A DNA stretch of 33,249 nt from an uncultured Aureispira sp. (GTDB lineage Bacteria > Bacteroidota > Bacteroidia > Chitinophagales > Saprospiraceae): assembly GCA_905480075.1 (NCBI GenBank), contig CAJQOX010000235.1, forward strand, positions 1-33,249, given 5' to 3'. Both the position numbers and the translations under genes were made by a program. The notes beneath the pieces are model-generated. The model worked only from the letters and a program-made list of their open reading frames with translations, did no database searches and was not told the DNA's origin. Positions 26,501 through 33,249 of this stretch are shown here, piece after piece. Position 1 is the first letter of the stretch. Every line of letters starts with the position of its first letter.

Positions 26501-27553
26501 TCAATCCTTGTATTGATCAGCATAATATTTTTGATAATTCCCTGAGGTTACATTATCTAACCAGGAGTCGTTAGCAAGGTACCATTGAACAGATTTTCTG
26601 AGGCCTTCCTGAAATGTGACAGAAGGTTTCCATCCCAAATCATCTGCTATTTTTGAGGCATCAATTGCATATCTTCTATCATGCCCCTGCCTGTCTTTTA
26701 CGAAAGTAATCAGTTTTCTTGAACTTCCCTGCGCTCTACCAAGTTCTTCATCCATAATATCGCAAAGCAATTCAACCAAATCAATATTTTTCCATTCATT
26801 ATGCCCTCCTATGTTGTATGTCTCTCCTGAAACTCCCTCTGAATAAATAGTATCAATTGCTGTTGCATGATCATTTACCCAAAGCCAGTCTCTAGTATAC
26901 TTTCCATCACCATATACCGGGAGTGCTTAATTGTGTTTAATGTTATTTATACATAAGGGAATTAGTTTTTCAGGGAACTGATGAGAACCATAATTGTTTG
27001 AGCAATTAGATATGACAACCGGTAAATCATAAGTATGATAATAGGCCCTTACCAGATGATCGGAACTGGCTTTTGATGCAGAATATGGAGAACGAGGATC
27101 ATAAGGCGTTTCTTCAGTGAAAAGACCGGTTTCTCCCAGTGTACCATAAACTTCGTCTGTAGAAATATGATAAAAACGTTTTCCCTCCATATTATCAGAC
27201 CATGAATGACGAGCAGCATTCAATAAATTGACAGTTCCCAGAATATTAGTCTCAACAAAGGCAAGCGGGTTAGTTATTGAACGGTCAACATGTGACTCAG
27301 CAGCTAAATGAATAACTCCGTCAAAATTATATTGCTTAAAAAGCTTATCGATGAATTCCTTATCTACAATATCTCCTTTAATAAAGGTGTAGTTTGATTT
27401 TGAATCAATGTCTGTCAGGTTCTCTAAATTACCGGCATAGGTAAGATTATCCAGATTTACTATATGGATTTCGGGATATTTGTTTACGAATAATCTAACA
27501 ACATGAGATCCTATAAAACCTGCTCCTCCAGTTAATAATATTGTCTGTTTCAT
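26501..27553 (-). pseudogene. rfbB: dTDP-glucose 4,6-dehydratase, interrupted by an in-frame stop
   Basis: The whole frame would encode 350 residues, the normal RfbB/RmlB length. Codons 1-208 carry the Rossmann motif GGAGFIG (9-15), AAESHVD (85-90), STDEVYG with the TDE active-site triplet (132-134), and YSASK (Y157, K161). Codon 209 is TAA (26927-26929). Translation in the same frame then resumes without any shift: ALPVYGDGKYTRDWLWVNDH, the YNIGGHNEW segment and the C-terminal RRYAIDASKIADDLGW block. Most RfbB proteins have Lys or Gly-Lys just before ALP, so one A-to-T change (AAA to TAA) explains the stop. The enzyme makes dTDP-4-keto-6-deoxyglucose for deoxysugars; the truncated product would lack the substrate-binding C-terminal domain. 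The gene lies between the UDP-xylose synthase and the SLBB exporter. It is either a true nonsense allele or a base error in this assembly. Confidence 0.88.
26927..26929 (-). other. In-frame ochre stop within rfbB (codon 209)
   Basis: TAA lies between CAC-AAT (His-Asn) and GCA-CTC-CCG (Ala-Leu-Pro) of the dehydratase. The codons on both sides are in the same phase and match the family on each side. There is no homopolymer at the site to suggest an indel. Confidence 0.9.
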
Positions 27554-27601
27554 ATATAAAAATAAACTGCTTTTTAATAATTAAATGGATTGTAGAAAAA
27601 A

Positions 27602-28549
27602 TCATTGTTTAACTGTATCGGGAACCACTTTTTTGAAATACTCATAAGTTAATTTAACCCCTTCGGCCCGACCAACTTTAGGCTCCCAATTCAGAATTTT
27701 TTTAGCTAATTCAATATTCGGCCTTCTTCTTTTTGGGTCGTTCTCAGGCAAAGGATGAAAGGATAACCTTCCTTTGCCAACCATTTTAAGTACCTCTTCA
27801 GCAAATTCCTTTATAGTGATTTCATCAGGATTTCCTATGTTTACCGGCATATGATAATCACTAAGTAATAAACGGTAAATACCTTCTACCAAATCATCAA
27901 CATAACAAAAGGAACGTGTCTGCGAACCATCCCCGAAGATTGTTAACTCTTTGTCCTGTATTGCCTGAGAGAAAAAAGCCGGTAATACTCTGCCGTCATC
28001 TACTCTCATCCGGGGACCATAAGTATTAAATATCCTTATTATACGAGTCTCGAGTCCATGATAGGTATGGTACGCCATTGTGATTGCTTCCTGAAAACGT
28101 TTGGCTTCATCGTATACTCCCCGTGGACCAATAGGGTTGACATTGCCCCAATAGTCTTCTGTTTGTGGATGAACCAAAGGGTCACCGTAAACTTCAGAGG
28201 TGGAAGCGACTAAAATTCTCGCATTTTTAGCCTTTGCAAGTCCCAGCAAATTATGTGTCCCTAAAGATCCAACCTTTAAAGTCTGTATAGGTATTCTAAG
28301 GTAATCAATAGGACTTGCAGGAGAAGCAAAATGAAGGATATAATCAAGATTTCCGGGGACATGAACGAATTTACTTACATCATGATGATAGAACTCAAAT
28401 TGCTTCAGGTTAAAAAGATGTTCAATATTAGCCATATTACCGGTAATCAGGTTGTCCATACCAATAACTTGAAAACCTTCAGCAATAAATCTGTCACAAA
28501 GATGAGAACCTAAAAAACCAGCAGCACCGGTAATTAATATCCTTTTCAT
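27602..28549 (-). CDS. uxs: UDP-glucuronate decarboxylase (UDP-xylose synthase)
   Basis: This 315-residue extended SDR protein has Rossmann glycines GAAGFLG (8-14), HFASPASP (73-80, the UXS-type active-site loop), the STSEVYGDP segment (S118, E119), catalytic Y146 and K150 in GVYDEAKR, and the [10 protein letters not shown] motif with R180. These separate UXS from dehydratases and epimerases. The reaction is NAD+-dependent oxidation and decarboxylation of UDP-glucuronate to UDP-xylose in the cytosol. The substrate is made by Ugd, encoded immediately upstream with a 35-base gap, so the two genes form a complete UDP-glucose to UDP-xylose route. The product should feed the polymer exported by the SLBB/Wzz pair downstream. 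Confidence 0.92.
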   Translation of the reverse strand: MKRILITGAAGFLGSHLCDRFIAEGFQVIGMDNLITGNMANIEHLFNLKQFEFYHHDVSKFVHVPGNLDYILHFASPASPIDYLRIPIQTLKVGSLGTHNLLGLAKAKNARILVASTSEVYGDPLVHPQTEDYWGNVNPIGPRGVYDEAKRFQEAITMAYHTYHGLETRIIRIFNTYGPRMRVDDGRVLPAFFSQAIQDKELTIFGDGSQTRSFCYVDDLVEGIYRLLLSDYHMPVNIGNPDEITIKEFAEEVLKMVGKGRLSFHPLPENDPKRRRPNIELAKKILNWEPKVGRAEGVKLTYEYFKKVVPDTVKQ

Positions 28550-28584
28550 ATATTTTGTTATAGCTTAATTAATATAAATTTTTG

Positions 28585-29931
28585 TTACTTTGTAATGCCA
28601 TTCAATTTAGATGAATCTACATTAACTACAGACCTCCCGATACTCAAATAAGCCAATCCGGCATCTCTTACAATGTCAAGGTCATATAAATTCCGTCCAT
28701 CAAAAATAACATTGTCTTTTAATTGATTTTTTAGCTCACCAAAATCAGGTGTTCTGAATTCGTTCCATTCAGTCATGATAGCAAGACAATCAGCATTTTT
28801 TATTGCTTCATACTTGCTGCTTGTAAAGCATACTTTGTCACCATAAATTTCTTTAACATTATCCATGGCTTCAGGATCAAATGCCTGAACCGTTGCTCCG
28901 GCTTCCAATAACTGATTAATAGCTTCTAAAGCAGGAGCTTCTCTGATGTCATCTGTGTTAGGTTTGAAGGCAAGACCCCACATAGCAATTACTTTTCCGG
29001 CAAGATCTCCGTCATAATAGGAAAGCATTTTGTCTCCCATTTTTAGTTTTTGTTTCTTATTGACATCCATGACAGATTTAAGAATTTTAAAATCATAGCC
29101 AAAGTCACCAGCAGTTTTGTTTAAAGCTTTTACGTCTTTTGGAAAGCAACTTCCTCCATAACCGATTCCTGCAAACAAAAAGCGTTTACCAATTCTGCCA
29201 TCTGCACCCATTCCTTTCCTGACCTGATCCACATTAGCCCCTACCAATTCACAAAGATTAGCAATCTCATTCATAAATGAAATCCGGGTTGCAAGATAAG
29301 AATTAGCAGCATACTTTGTTACTTCAGCTGACCGTTCATCCATGAAAAATATGGGGTTTCCCTGTAAAACAAAAGGACGGTATAGGTTCTCCATGACCTT
29401 TTTTGCTCTTTCAGAACTTGTTCCGATAACAACCCTGTCAGGTTTCATGAAATCAGGTACGGCAACACCTTCCCTTAAAAATTCAGGATTTGACACAACA
29501 TCGAATAAATCTGTATCAAGGTTTTCAGATAAATAGCTGTGCACTTTCTCAGCAGTACCTACCGGTACTGTACTTTTATCAACAATTACGGTGTATTTCT
29601 TTATTATTGTTCCCAGTTGCTTTGCAACTCCTAAAACATAAGATAAATCAGCAGCACCATCTTCGCCGGGAGGGGTGGGCAAGGCTAAAAAAACAATTTC
29701 AGAAGCATTAACTGCTGATTCTAGATCAGTAGTAAATGATAACCTTCCGTTCTTTGTGTTCCTGTCAAATAAAACCTGTAGGCCGGGTTCGAAAATCGGG
29801 ACAATACCAGATTGCATTTTTTCAACCTTTGATTTGTCGATGTCAACACAAATTACATTGTTCCCGGTCTCTGCAAAACAAGTACCTGTAACCAATCCTA
29901 CATACCCTGTTCCTATTATTGAAATATTCAT
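28585..29931 (-). CDS. ugd: UDP-glucose 6-dehydrogenase
   Basis: This is a 448-residue protein. The N-terminal NAD-binding domain has the GTGYVGLVTG motif (7-16) and the acidic VDIDKSK end of beta-2. The central helix carries the EFLREG and K-Y-A-A-N-S-Y-L-A-T-R segments. The catalytic cysteine C262 lies in GYGGSCFPKD, and the C-terminal domain includes LAFKPNTDDIREAPAL. It oxidises UDP-glucose twice to UDP-glucuronate. The length and all motifs are standard. It is the first gene of the minus-strand polysaccharide block (ugd, uxs, rfbB, SLBB exporter, wzz-like) and faces a long AT-rich gap that should hold the promoter. No glycosyltransferase gene is present in the visible part of the locus. 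Confidence 0.95.
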   Translation of the reverse strand: MNISIIGTGYVGLVTGTCFAETGNNVICVDIDKSKVEKMQSGIVPIFEPGLQVLFDRNTKNGRLSFTTDLESAVNASEIVFLALPTPPGEDGAADLSYVLGVAKQLGTIIKKYTVIVDKSTVPVGTAEKVHSYLSENLDTDLFDVVSNPEFLREGVAVPDFMKPDRVVIGTSSERAKKVMENLYRPFVLQGNPIFFMDERSAEVTKYAANSYLATRISFMNEIANLCELVGANVDQVRKGMGADGRIGKRFLFAGIGYGGSCFPKDVKALNKTAGDFGYDFKILKSVMDVNKKQKLKMGDKMLSYYDGDLAGKVIAMWGLAFKPNTDDIREAPALEAINQLLEAGATVQAFDPEAMDNVKEIYGDKVCFTSSKYEAIKNADCLAIMTEWNEFRTPDFGELKNQLKDNVIFDGRNLYDLDIVRDAGLAYLSIGRSVVNVDSSKLNGITK

Positions 29932-29964
29932 TTACTATATTTATTAGATTTTAATATTGATAAC

Positions 29965-29972
29965 CAAAATTA
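29965..29972 (-). promoter_or_regulatory. Putative -7 element of the ugd/polysaccharide operon
   Basis: The minus strand reads TAATTTTG, an exact TAnnTTTG match, 33 bases before the ugd start. No clear TTTG -33 box lies about 19 bases upstream, so this is a weak call. Confidence 0.3.
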
Positions 29973-30282
29973 TTGAATAATATCGCTTTGATTACCTTGG
30001 GCTCATATATCTGGCAATATACATTATTAATATTAAGAAAAAAAAAAGAGAGTCAATTAAGTTTTTATATTTTATTTTAATGTTTTTTTCTAATGTAGGT
30101 TCTTAAAAAATCTTAATTTAATTATGACTGAAAAGTAAGTTGTTTTTTTGATTTATAACTATTATTGAAAGATGTTAAAAGTTGATTAAAAAGATGTTAT
30201 TTGATTTGTGAAAACCAGACAATCGATAAATACTAAATCATAACAAGTAAGAATTTTATATTCATTTTTTTTATTTAAAAGT

Positions 30283-30299
30283 ACTTTGAAATACAAAGT
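30283..30299. repeat. Small inverted repeat in the ugd/decarboxylase gap
   Basis: ACTTTG (30283-30288) and CAAAGT (30294-30299) are perfect arms around AAATA. It could be an operator or a weak hairpin about 250 bases upstream of the decarboxylase. In such AT-rich DNA a chance occurrence is quite possible. Confidence 0.3.
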
Positions 30300-30548
30300 T
30301 TATTTATTTATTTGAAAAACGCAAGTTTATAGACGATTATTATATCTTTTTATAATAATTTGTCTTTTTCTCCATTAATTAACCCTAGTAAAACAAGTAA
30401 ATTAAAACATGATGATAAATTGACTTTTTAATTCCTTTTTATACCTTTATTTTAATTTAAGAGTTCTATTTTTATGCTTAAAATAATTCTGAAATTTTGT
30501 TTCTGTTAATTATTTCATTCATTTTTTCATCAATGCATTAACCCTATT

Positions 30549-31976
30549 ATGCTGAATAAGATAAAAGAATTTGAAAATCTTTCCAATATTCTGGAGCCTG
30601 ATTCTTCCGAAAGAGAAAAAATCCGGAATGCAATAGTCAGTTATTCAGAGTCATTTCTTGAAAATATTGAAAAAATAAAAACCTATCAAACTACTGCTGA
30701 CAAAGGTTCTCAGCTCTTAGAATTTCCTGTTAAAGAAACAGGAATGCCCATTGATCAGATAATTGAATTAATAAGCCATAATGTTGACCGGCCTGGATTG
30801 AATCCTGCTTCGGGGGGACATATTGCCTATGTTCCGGGGGGCGGAATTTATCCATCCTCCCTTGGTGATTATCTGTCTGATATTACTAACCGGTATGCCG
30901 GTGTTTTCTATGCTAATCCCGGGGCTGTTCGTATTGAGAATATTCTGATAAGGTGGATGTGTCAAATGTTTGGTTTTCCAAAAGAGTCCGGAGGGAATTT
31001 AACTTCCGGGGGTTCTATTGCCAACCTTATTGCCATCGTTACAGCTCGTGATTATAAAAAACTAAAAGGTAAATATTTTGATAAAGCGGTTATCTATTCT
31101 ACTTCTCAGGCGCATCACTGTACACGAAAGGCGATTAAAACCAGTGGTTTATATGAGTCTGTGCAGCGTCATATCCCTATGGACAATCAATTCAGAATGA
31201 TTCCTGAATTGTTGGCAGAGGCTATTCAGTCTGATAAGGAAAAGGGCTTGATTCCTTTTATGGTTATAACTTCTGCCGGAACGACCGATACGGGGGCTAT
31301 TGATCCGCTTACAGAAATAGCTGATATTTGTAAAGAGAATAATCTTTGGTTTCATGTTGATGCTGCATATGGCGGTTTTTTTGTTCTTTCTGAAGAGGTA
31401 AAAGATCAATTCAAGGGTATTGAATTTGCTGATTCCGTCGTTATAGATCCTCATAAAGGATTATTTTTACCTTATGGAAGTGGGGCAGTATTGGTAAGAA
31501 ATGCCAAGTGGTTGTATGATTCAAATCACATGCAAGCCAATTATATGCAGGATACTTTTGATGATGTAGAGGAGCTTTCTCCGGCTGATCTTTCACCAGA
31601 ATTGACAAAACCTTTCCGGGGGATGCGTTTGTGGTTGCCTTTGCAATTGTTTGGTTTAGCACCATTCAGGGCTGCATTGTCTGAAAAAATCTGGCTTTGC
31701 CGTTACTTTTATGAAGAGATTCAGAAAATTGATGGTTTTGAAGTAGGACCTTATCCTGCGCTTTCAATTATGACCTACCGATATGTTCTTAAGGAGGGGG
31801 ATTCCAATTCATACAATCTCGAATTAGTTAACAGAGTAAAAGAAGAAGGGAGTGTTTTTATATCATCAACCACTATTGATGGCCTGGTTTTTTTAAGGTT
31901 GGCTGTTTTATCTTTCAGAACACATCTGAAAACGATTAATAAATGTTTGGAAGTATTAAAAAATCTTACAAGCTGA
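30549..31976 (+). CDS. PLP-dependent group II amino-acid decarboxylase
   Basis: This is a 475-residue cytosolic enzyme of the group II (DOPA/tryptophan/glutamate-type) decarboxylase family. Landmarks are the NPGAVRIENILIRWM segment, GNLTSGGSIANL (phosphate-binding), AHHCTRKA (the His that stacks on PLP), ITSAGTTDTGAIDP, WFHVDAAYGG (Asp contacting the pyridine nitrogen), and the Schiff-base lysine K303 in DPHKG. The sequence and length resemble aromatic-L-amino-acid decarboxylases, but the substrate cannot be fixed from sequence. It stands alone on the plus strand after a 617-base gap and converges with smc, 22 bases separating the stops. Confidence 0.9.
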   Translation: MLNKIKEFENLSNILEPDSSEREKIRNAIVSYSESFLENIEKIKTYQTTADKGSQLLEFPVKETGMPIDQIIELISHNVDRPGLNPASGGHIAYVPGGGIYPSSLGDYLSDITNRYAGVFYANPGAVRIENILIRWMCQMFGFPKESGGNLTSGGSIANLIAIVTARDYKKLKGKYFDKAVIYSTSQAHHCTRKAIKTSGLYESVQRHIPMDNQFRMIPELLAEAIQSDKEKGLIPFMVITSAGTTDTGAIDPLTEIADICKENNLWFHVDAAYGGFFVLSEEVKDQFKGIEFADSVVIDPHKGLFLPYGSGAVLVRNAKWLYDSNHMQANYMQDTFDDVEELSPADLSPELTKPFRGMRLWLPLQLFGLAPFRAALSEKIWLCRYFYEEIQKIDGFEVGPYPALSIMTYRYVLKEGDSNSYNLELVNRVKEEGSVFISSTTIDGLVFLRLAVLSFRTHLKTINKCLEVLKNLTS

Positions 31977-31998
31977 AACTTTTAAATTCTTTTAGTAA

Positions 31999-33249
31999 TT
32001 AAGTAACAGTTTCCAGTTCCCTGAAGTCTACGGGCACCACACGTGAAATACCTTTTACCATAGTTACTCCATACATGATATCTACGGATTCCATAGTTTT
32101 TTTATTATGAGTAACAATCACGAATTGAGAATTGGCAGAAAAGTCTTTGACAATATTGTTGAACTTGGCGATATTAGCATCGTCGAGGGGGGCGTCTACT
32201 TCGTCAAAAATACAAAAGGGAGCTGGTTTAAGGAGATAAAGTGCAAATAGAAGGGCTGTGGCTGTAAGTGTCTTTTCACCTCCGGAGAGTTGATTAATTG
32301 ACAGTGGCCTCTTGCCTTTGGGTTTGGCAATGATCTCAATTTTAGAATCAAGTGGTGATTTAGGATTTGATAATTTTAAATCACAGGTGTCATCTTCGTG
32401 AAATAAGCTTCTGAAAACCTCTACAAAATATCCTCTTACCTTGTTAAAAGCATCAAGGAATTGTTCAGTGGCTTTGCGTTCTATTTCTTCTATTGTGGCC
32501 AGTAAATTTTTTTTGGATTCTTCCAGATCTTCTTTCTGGTCTTGAATTAATTTGTTTCTTTCCTGAATTTCATCATAGGCTTCAATTGCCATAGGATTGA
32601 TTGGCCCATAATTAGTCAGTCTTTCTCTTAGTTGTTCAACATTGGATTCGAGTACGGCTTCTTCGAATTCCGGATTGGGGTTTTCATTAACCAAATCATT
32701 TATTTTGATTTCAAATTCAACATTCAGCCGTTCCGCAATAGAAGTAAGTTTCAGTTTTACAGTATTAAATTCATTATCCAGTTTACTGATTAATTCCACT
32801 GTATTGGTGAATTTTTTTTGGGTCTGACGTAATAATTTTTCTGTCTCAGATATATTGCCCCTTTCGTCGAAGTAATTTTTTTCAGCTTCCCCCAGTAATT
32901 CCTGATCTCTTTTTTTAGAAGCATAGAAATCCTGAAGCTGTTTATTTATTTCCTTGATTTCAGTTTCTGCCGAAGACAAATCTCCTCCTGATTGATTGAG
33001 GATTTCTTCATCTCTTTTGCGTTGATCTTTTAGTTCTTTGAGTTGTCTGTGGCAAAAGTCCAATTCTTTTTCGATTGTAGACATCGAGTTTTGATGTCTT
33101 ACCTGTTCAATATGTTTTTTATTGTAATTTGAAGAGGCTTCAGACATGTTTTCGGCAATGTTTTGAAAATAGGCATCTTTTTCTGATACAGTTTCTTTTA
33201 GTGAAATAGCTTTTTTCTGAATGTCTGCAAGTTTTGAGCGGTATTCAAC
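31999..33249 (-). CDS. smc: Chromosome segregation protein SMC, C-terminal part (runs off window)
   Basis: The frame is open from its TAA at 31999 to the right edge with no stop, giving at least 416 residues of a protein that is normally about 1180. The visible part is a long charged coiled coil (about 1-240 of the fragment) followed by the C-terminal ABC head. The head carries the signature motif LSGGEKTL, Walker B and D-loop FCIFDEVDAPLDD, and the switch histidine in VTHNK. The N-terminal head with Walker A and the hinge lie beyond 33249. SMC dimers with ScpA and ScpB load at origin-proximal DNA and organise the chromosome. The ATG at 33147 is an internal Met, not the start, because coiled-coil sequence continues upstream in frame (for example KAISLKETVSEKDAYF). 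Confidence 0.95.
   Translation of the reverse strand, partial: VEYRSKLADIQKKAISLKETVSEKDAYFQNIAENMSEASSNYNKKHIEQVRHQNSMSTIEKELDFCHRQLKELKDQRKRDEEILNQSGGDLSSAETEIKEINKQLQDFYASKKRDQELLGEAEKNYFDERGNISETEKLLRQTQKKFTNTVELISKLDNEFNTVKLKLTSIAERLNVEFEIKINDLVNENPNPEFEEAVLESNVEQLRERLTNYGPINPMAIEAYDEIQERNKLIQDQKEDLEESKKNLLATIEEIERKATEQFLDAFNKVRGYFVEVFRSLFHEDDTCDLKLSNPKSPLDSKIEIIAKPKGKRPLSINQLSGGEKTLTATALLFALYLLKPAPFCIFDEVDAPLDDANIAKFNNIVKDFSANSQFVIVTHNKKTMESVDIMYGVTMVKGISRVVPVDFRELETVT

Larger units (their letters stand above)
29932..30548. other. AT-rich 617-base intergenic region (ugd / decarboxylase)
   Basis: This long non-coding stretch lies between divergent genes. It contains a run of ten A (30038-30047), a -7-like box facing ugd (29965-29972) and a small inverted repeat (30283-30299). 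I saw no tRNA, no plausible ORF, and no strong GC-rich hairpin. A small RNA or long leader is possible but cannot be shown from sequence alone. Confidence 0.5.

Noticed and set aside
26501-26779. Separate 92-residue gene starting at a TTG codon
   Set aside because: It is in the same frame as the upstream dehydratase fragment, and the 49 codons between them are open and encode conserved RfbB sequence, so it is the 3' part of the interrupted rfbB.
26927-26929. Reassigned TAA codon or programmed readthrough
   Set aside because: Several intact genes here end in TAA (RND exporter, DUF711, smc), so TAA is a normal stop. Readthrough cannot be excluded, but no recoding signal was seen.
26900-26950. 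Frameshift in rfbB
   Set aside because: Codon phase is identical on both sides of the TAA, so only a substitution is needed.
31999-33147. Complete 382-residue SMC-like protein starting at 33147
   Set aside because: Coiled-coil sequence continues in frame upstream to the window edge, so the gene is only cut by the window.

Overview
This window is chromosomal DNA from a member of the Bacteroidota. The evidence is the low G+C content, start codons generally without Shine-Dalgarno sequences, three proteins with C-terminal type IX secretion (T9SS, 'Por') sorting tails, a hybrid histidine kinase with a Reg_prop/Y_Y_Y periplasmic sensor, and AT-rich intergenic DNA with TAnnTTTG-like promoter boxes. 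I cannot name the genus. No rRNA, tRNA, CRISPR array, insertion sequence or phage gene was seen.

Layout from left to right. 110-994 (-) is ftsX, divergent from a two-lobed RND/MMPL exporter (1271-3601, +). 3735-4550 (-) is an orphan ParA ATPase with no parB beside it. 4809-5486 (-) is aat, directly downstream of a 1216-residue hybrid sensor kinase (5546-9196, -). 9435-12602 (-) encodes an exported TPR-CHAT (caspase-like) protein with a C-terminal membrane anchor. Divergent from it is an apparent two-gene operon: an exported papain-fold C1/bleomycin-hydrolase-type peptidase (12924-14021, +) and a DUF711 protein (14037-15062, +).

15065-21692 (-) is the most intriguing block. In transcription order it holds a T9SS-secreted arylsulfotransferase-like protein, a T9SS-secreted CotH-family kinase with a lamin-tail domain, a T9SS-secreted Reg_prop propeller, a DUF4956 membrane protein, and a VTC-domain (polyphosphate polymerase-like) protein whose start overlaps the DUF4956 stop. 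Its unusual feature is a surface-directed kinase-fold protein next to a probable polyphosphate-synthesising pair.

21999-29931 (-) holds an MscS channel and then, in transcription order, an exopolysaccharide block: ugd, UDP-xylose synthase, dTDP-glucose 4,6-dehydratase, a multi-SLBB Wza-like export protein and a Wzz-like chain-length protein. UDP-glucose to UDP-glucuronate to UDP-xylose can be read directly from two adjacent genes. The dTDP-glucose dehydratase is interrupted by one in-frame TAA at codon 209 with the frame intact on both sides, so it is a nonsense allele or a base error rather than a frameshift.

After a 617-base AT-rich gap come a PLP-dependent group II amino-acid decarboxylase (30549-31976, +) and, converging on it, the C-terminal third of SMC (31999 to the window edge, -), which runs off the right end.
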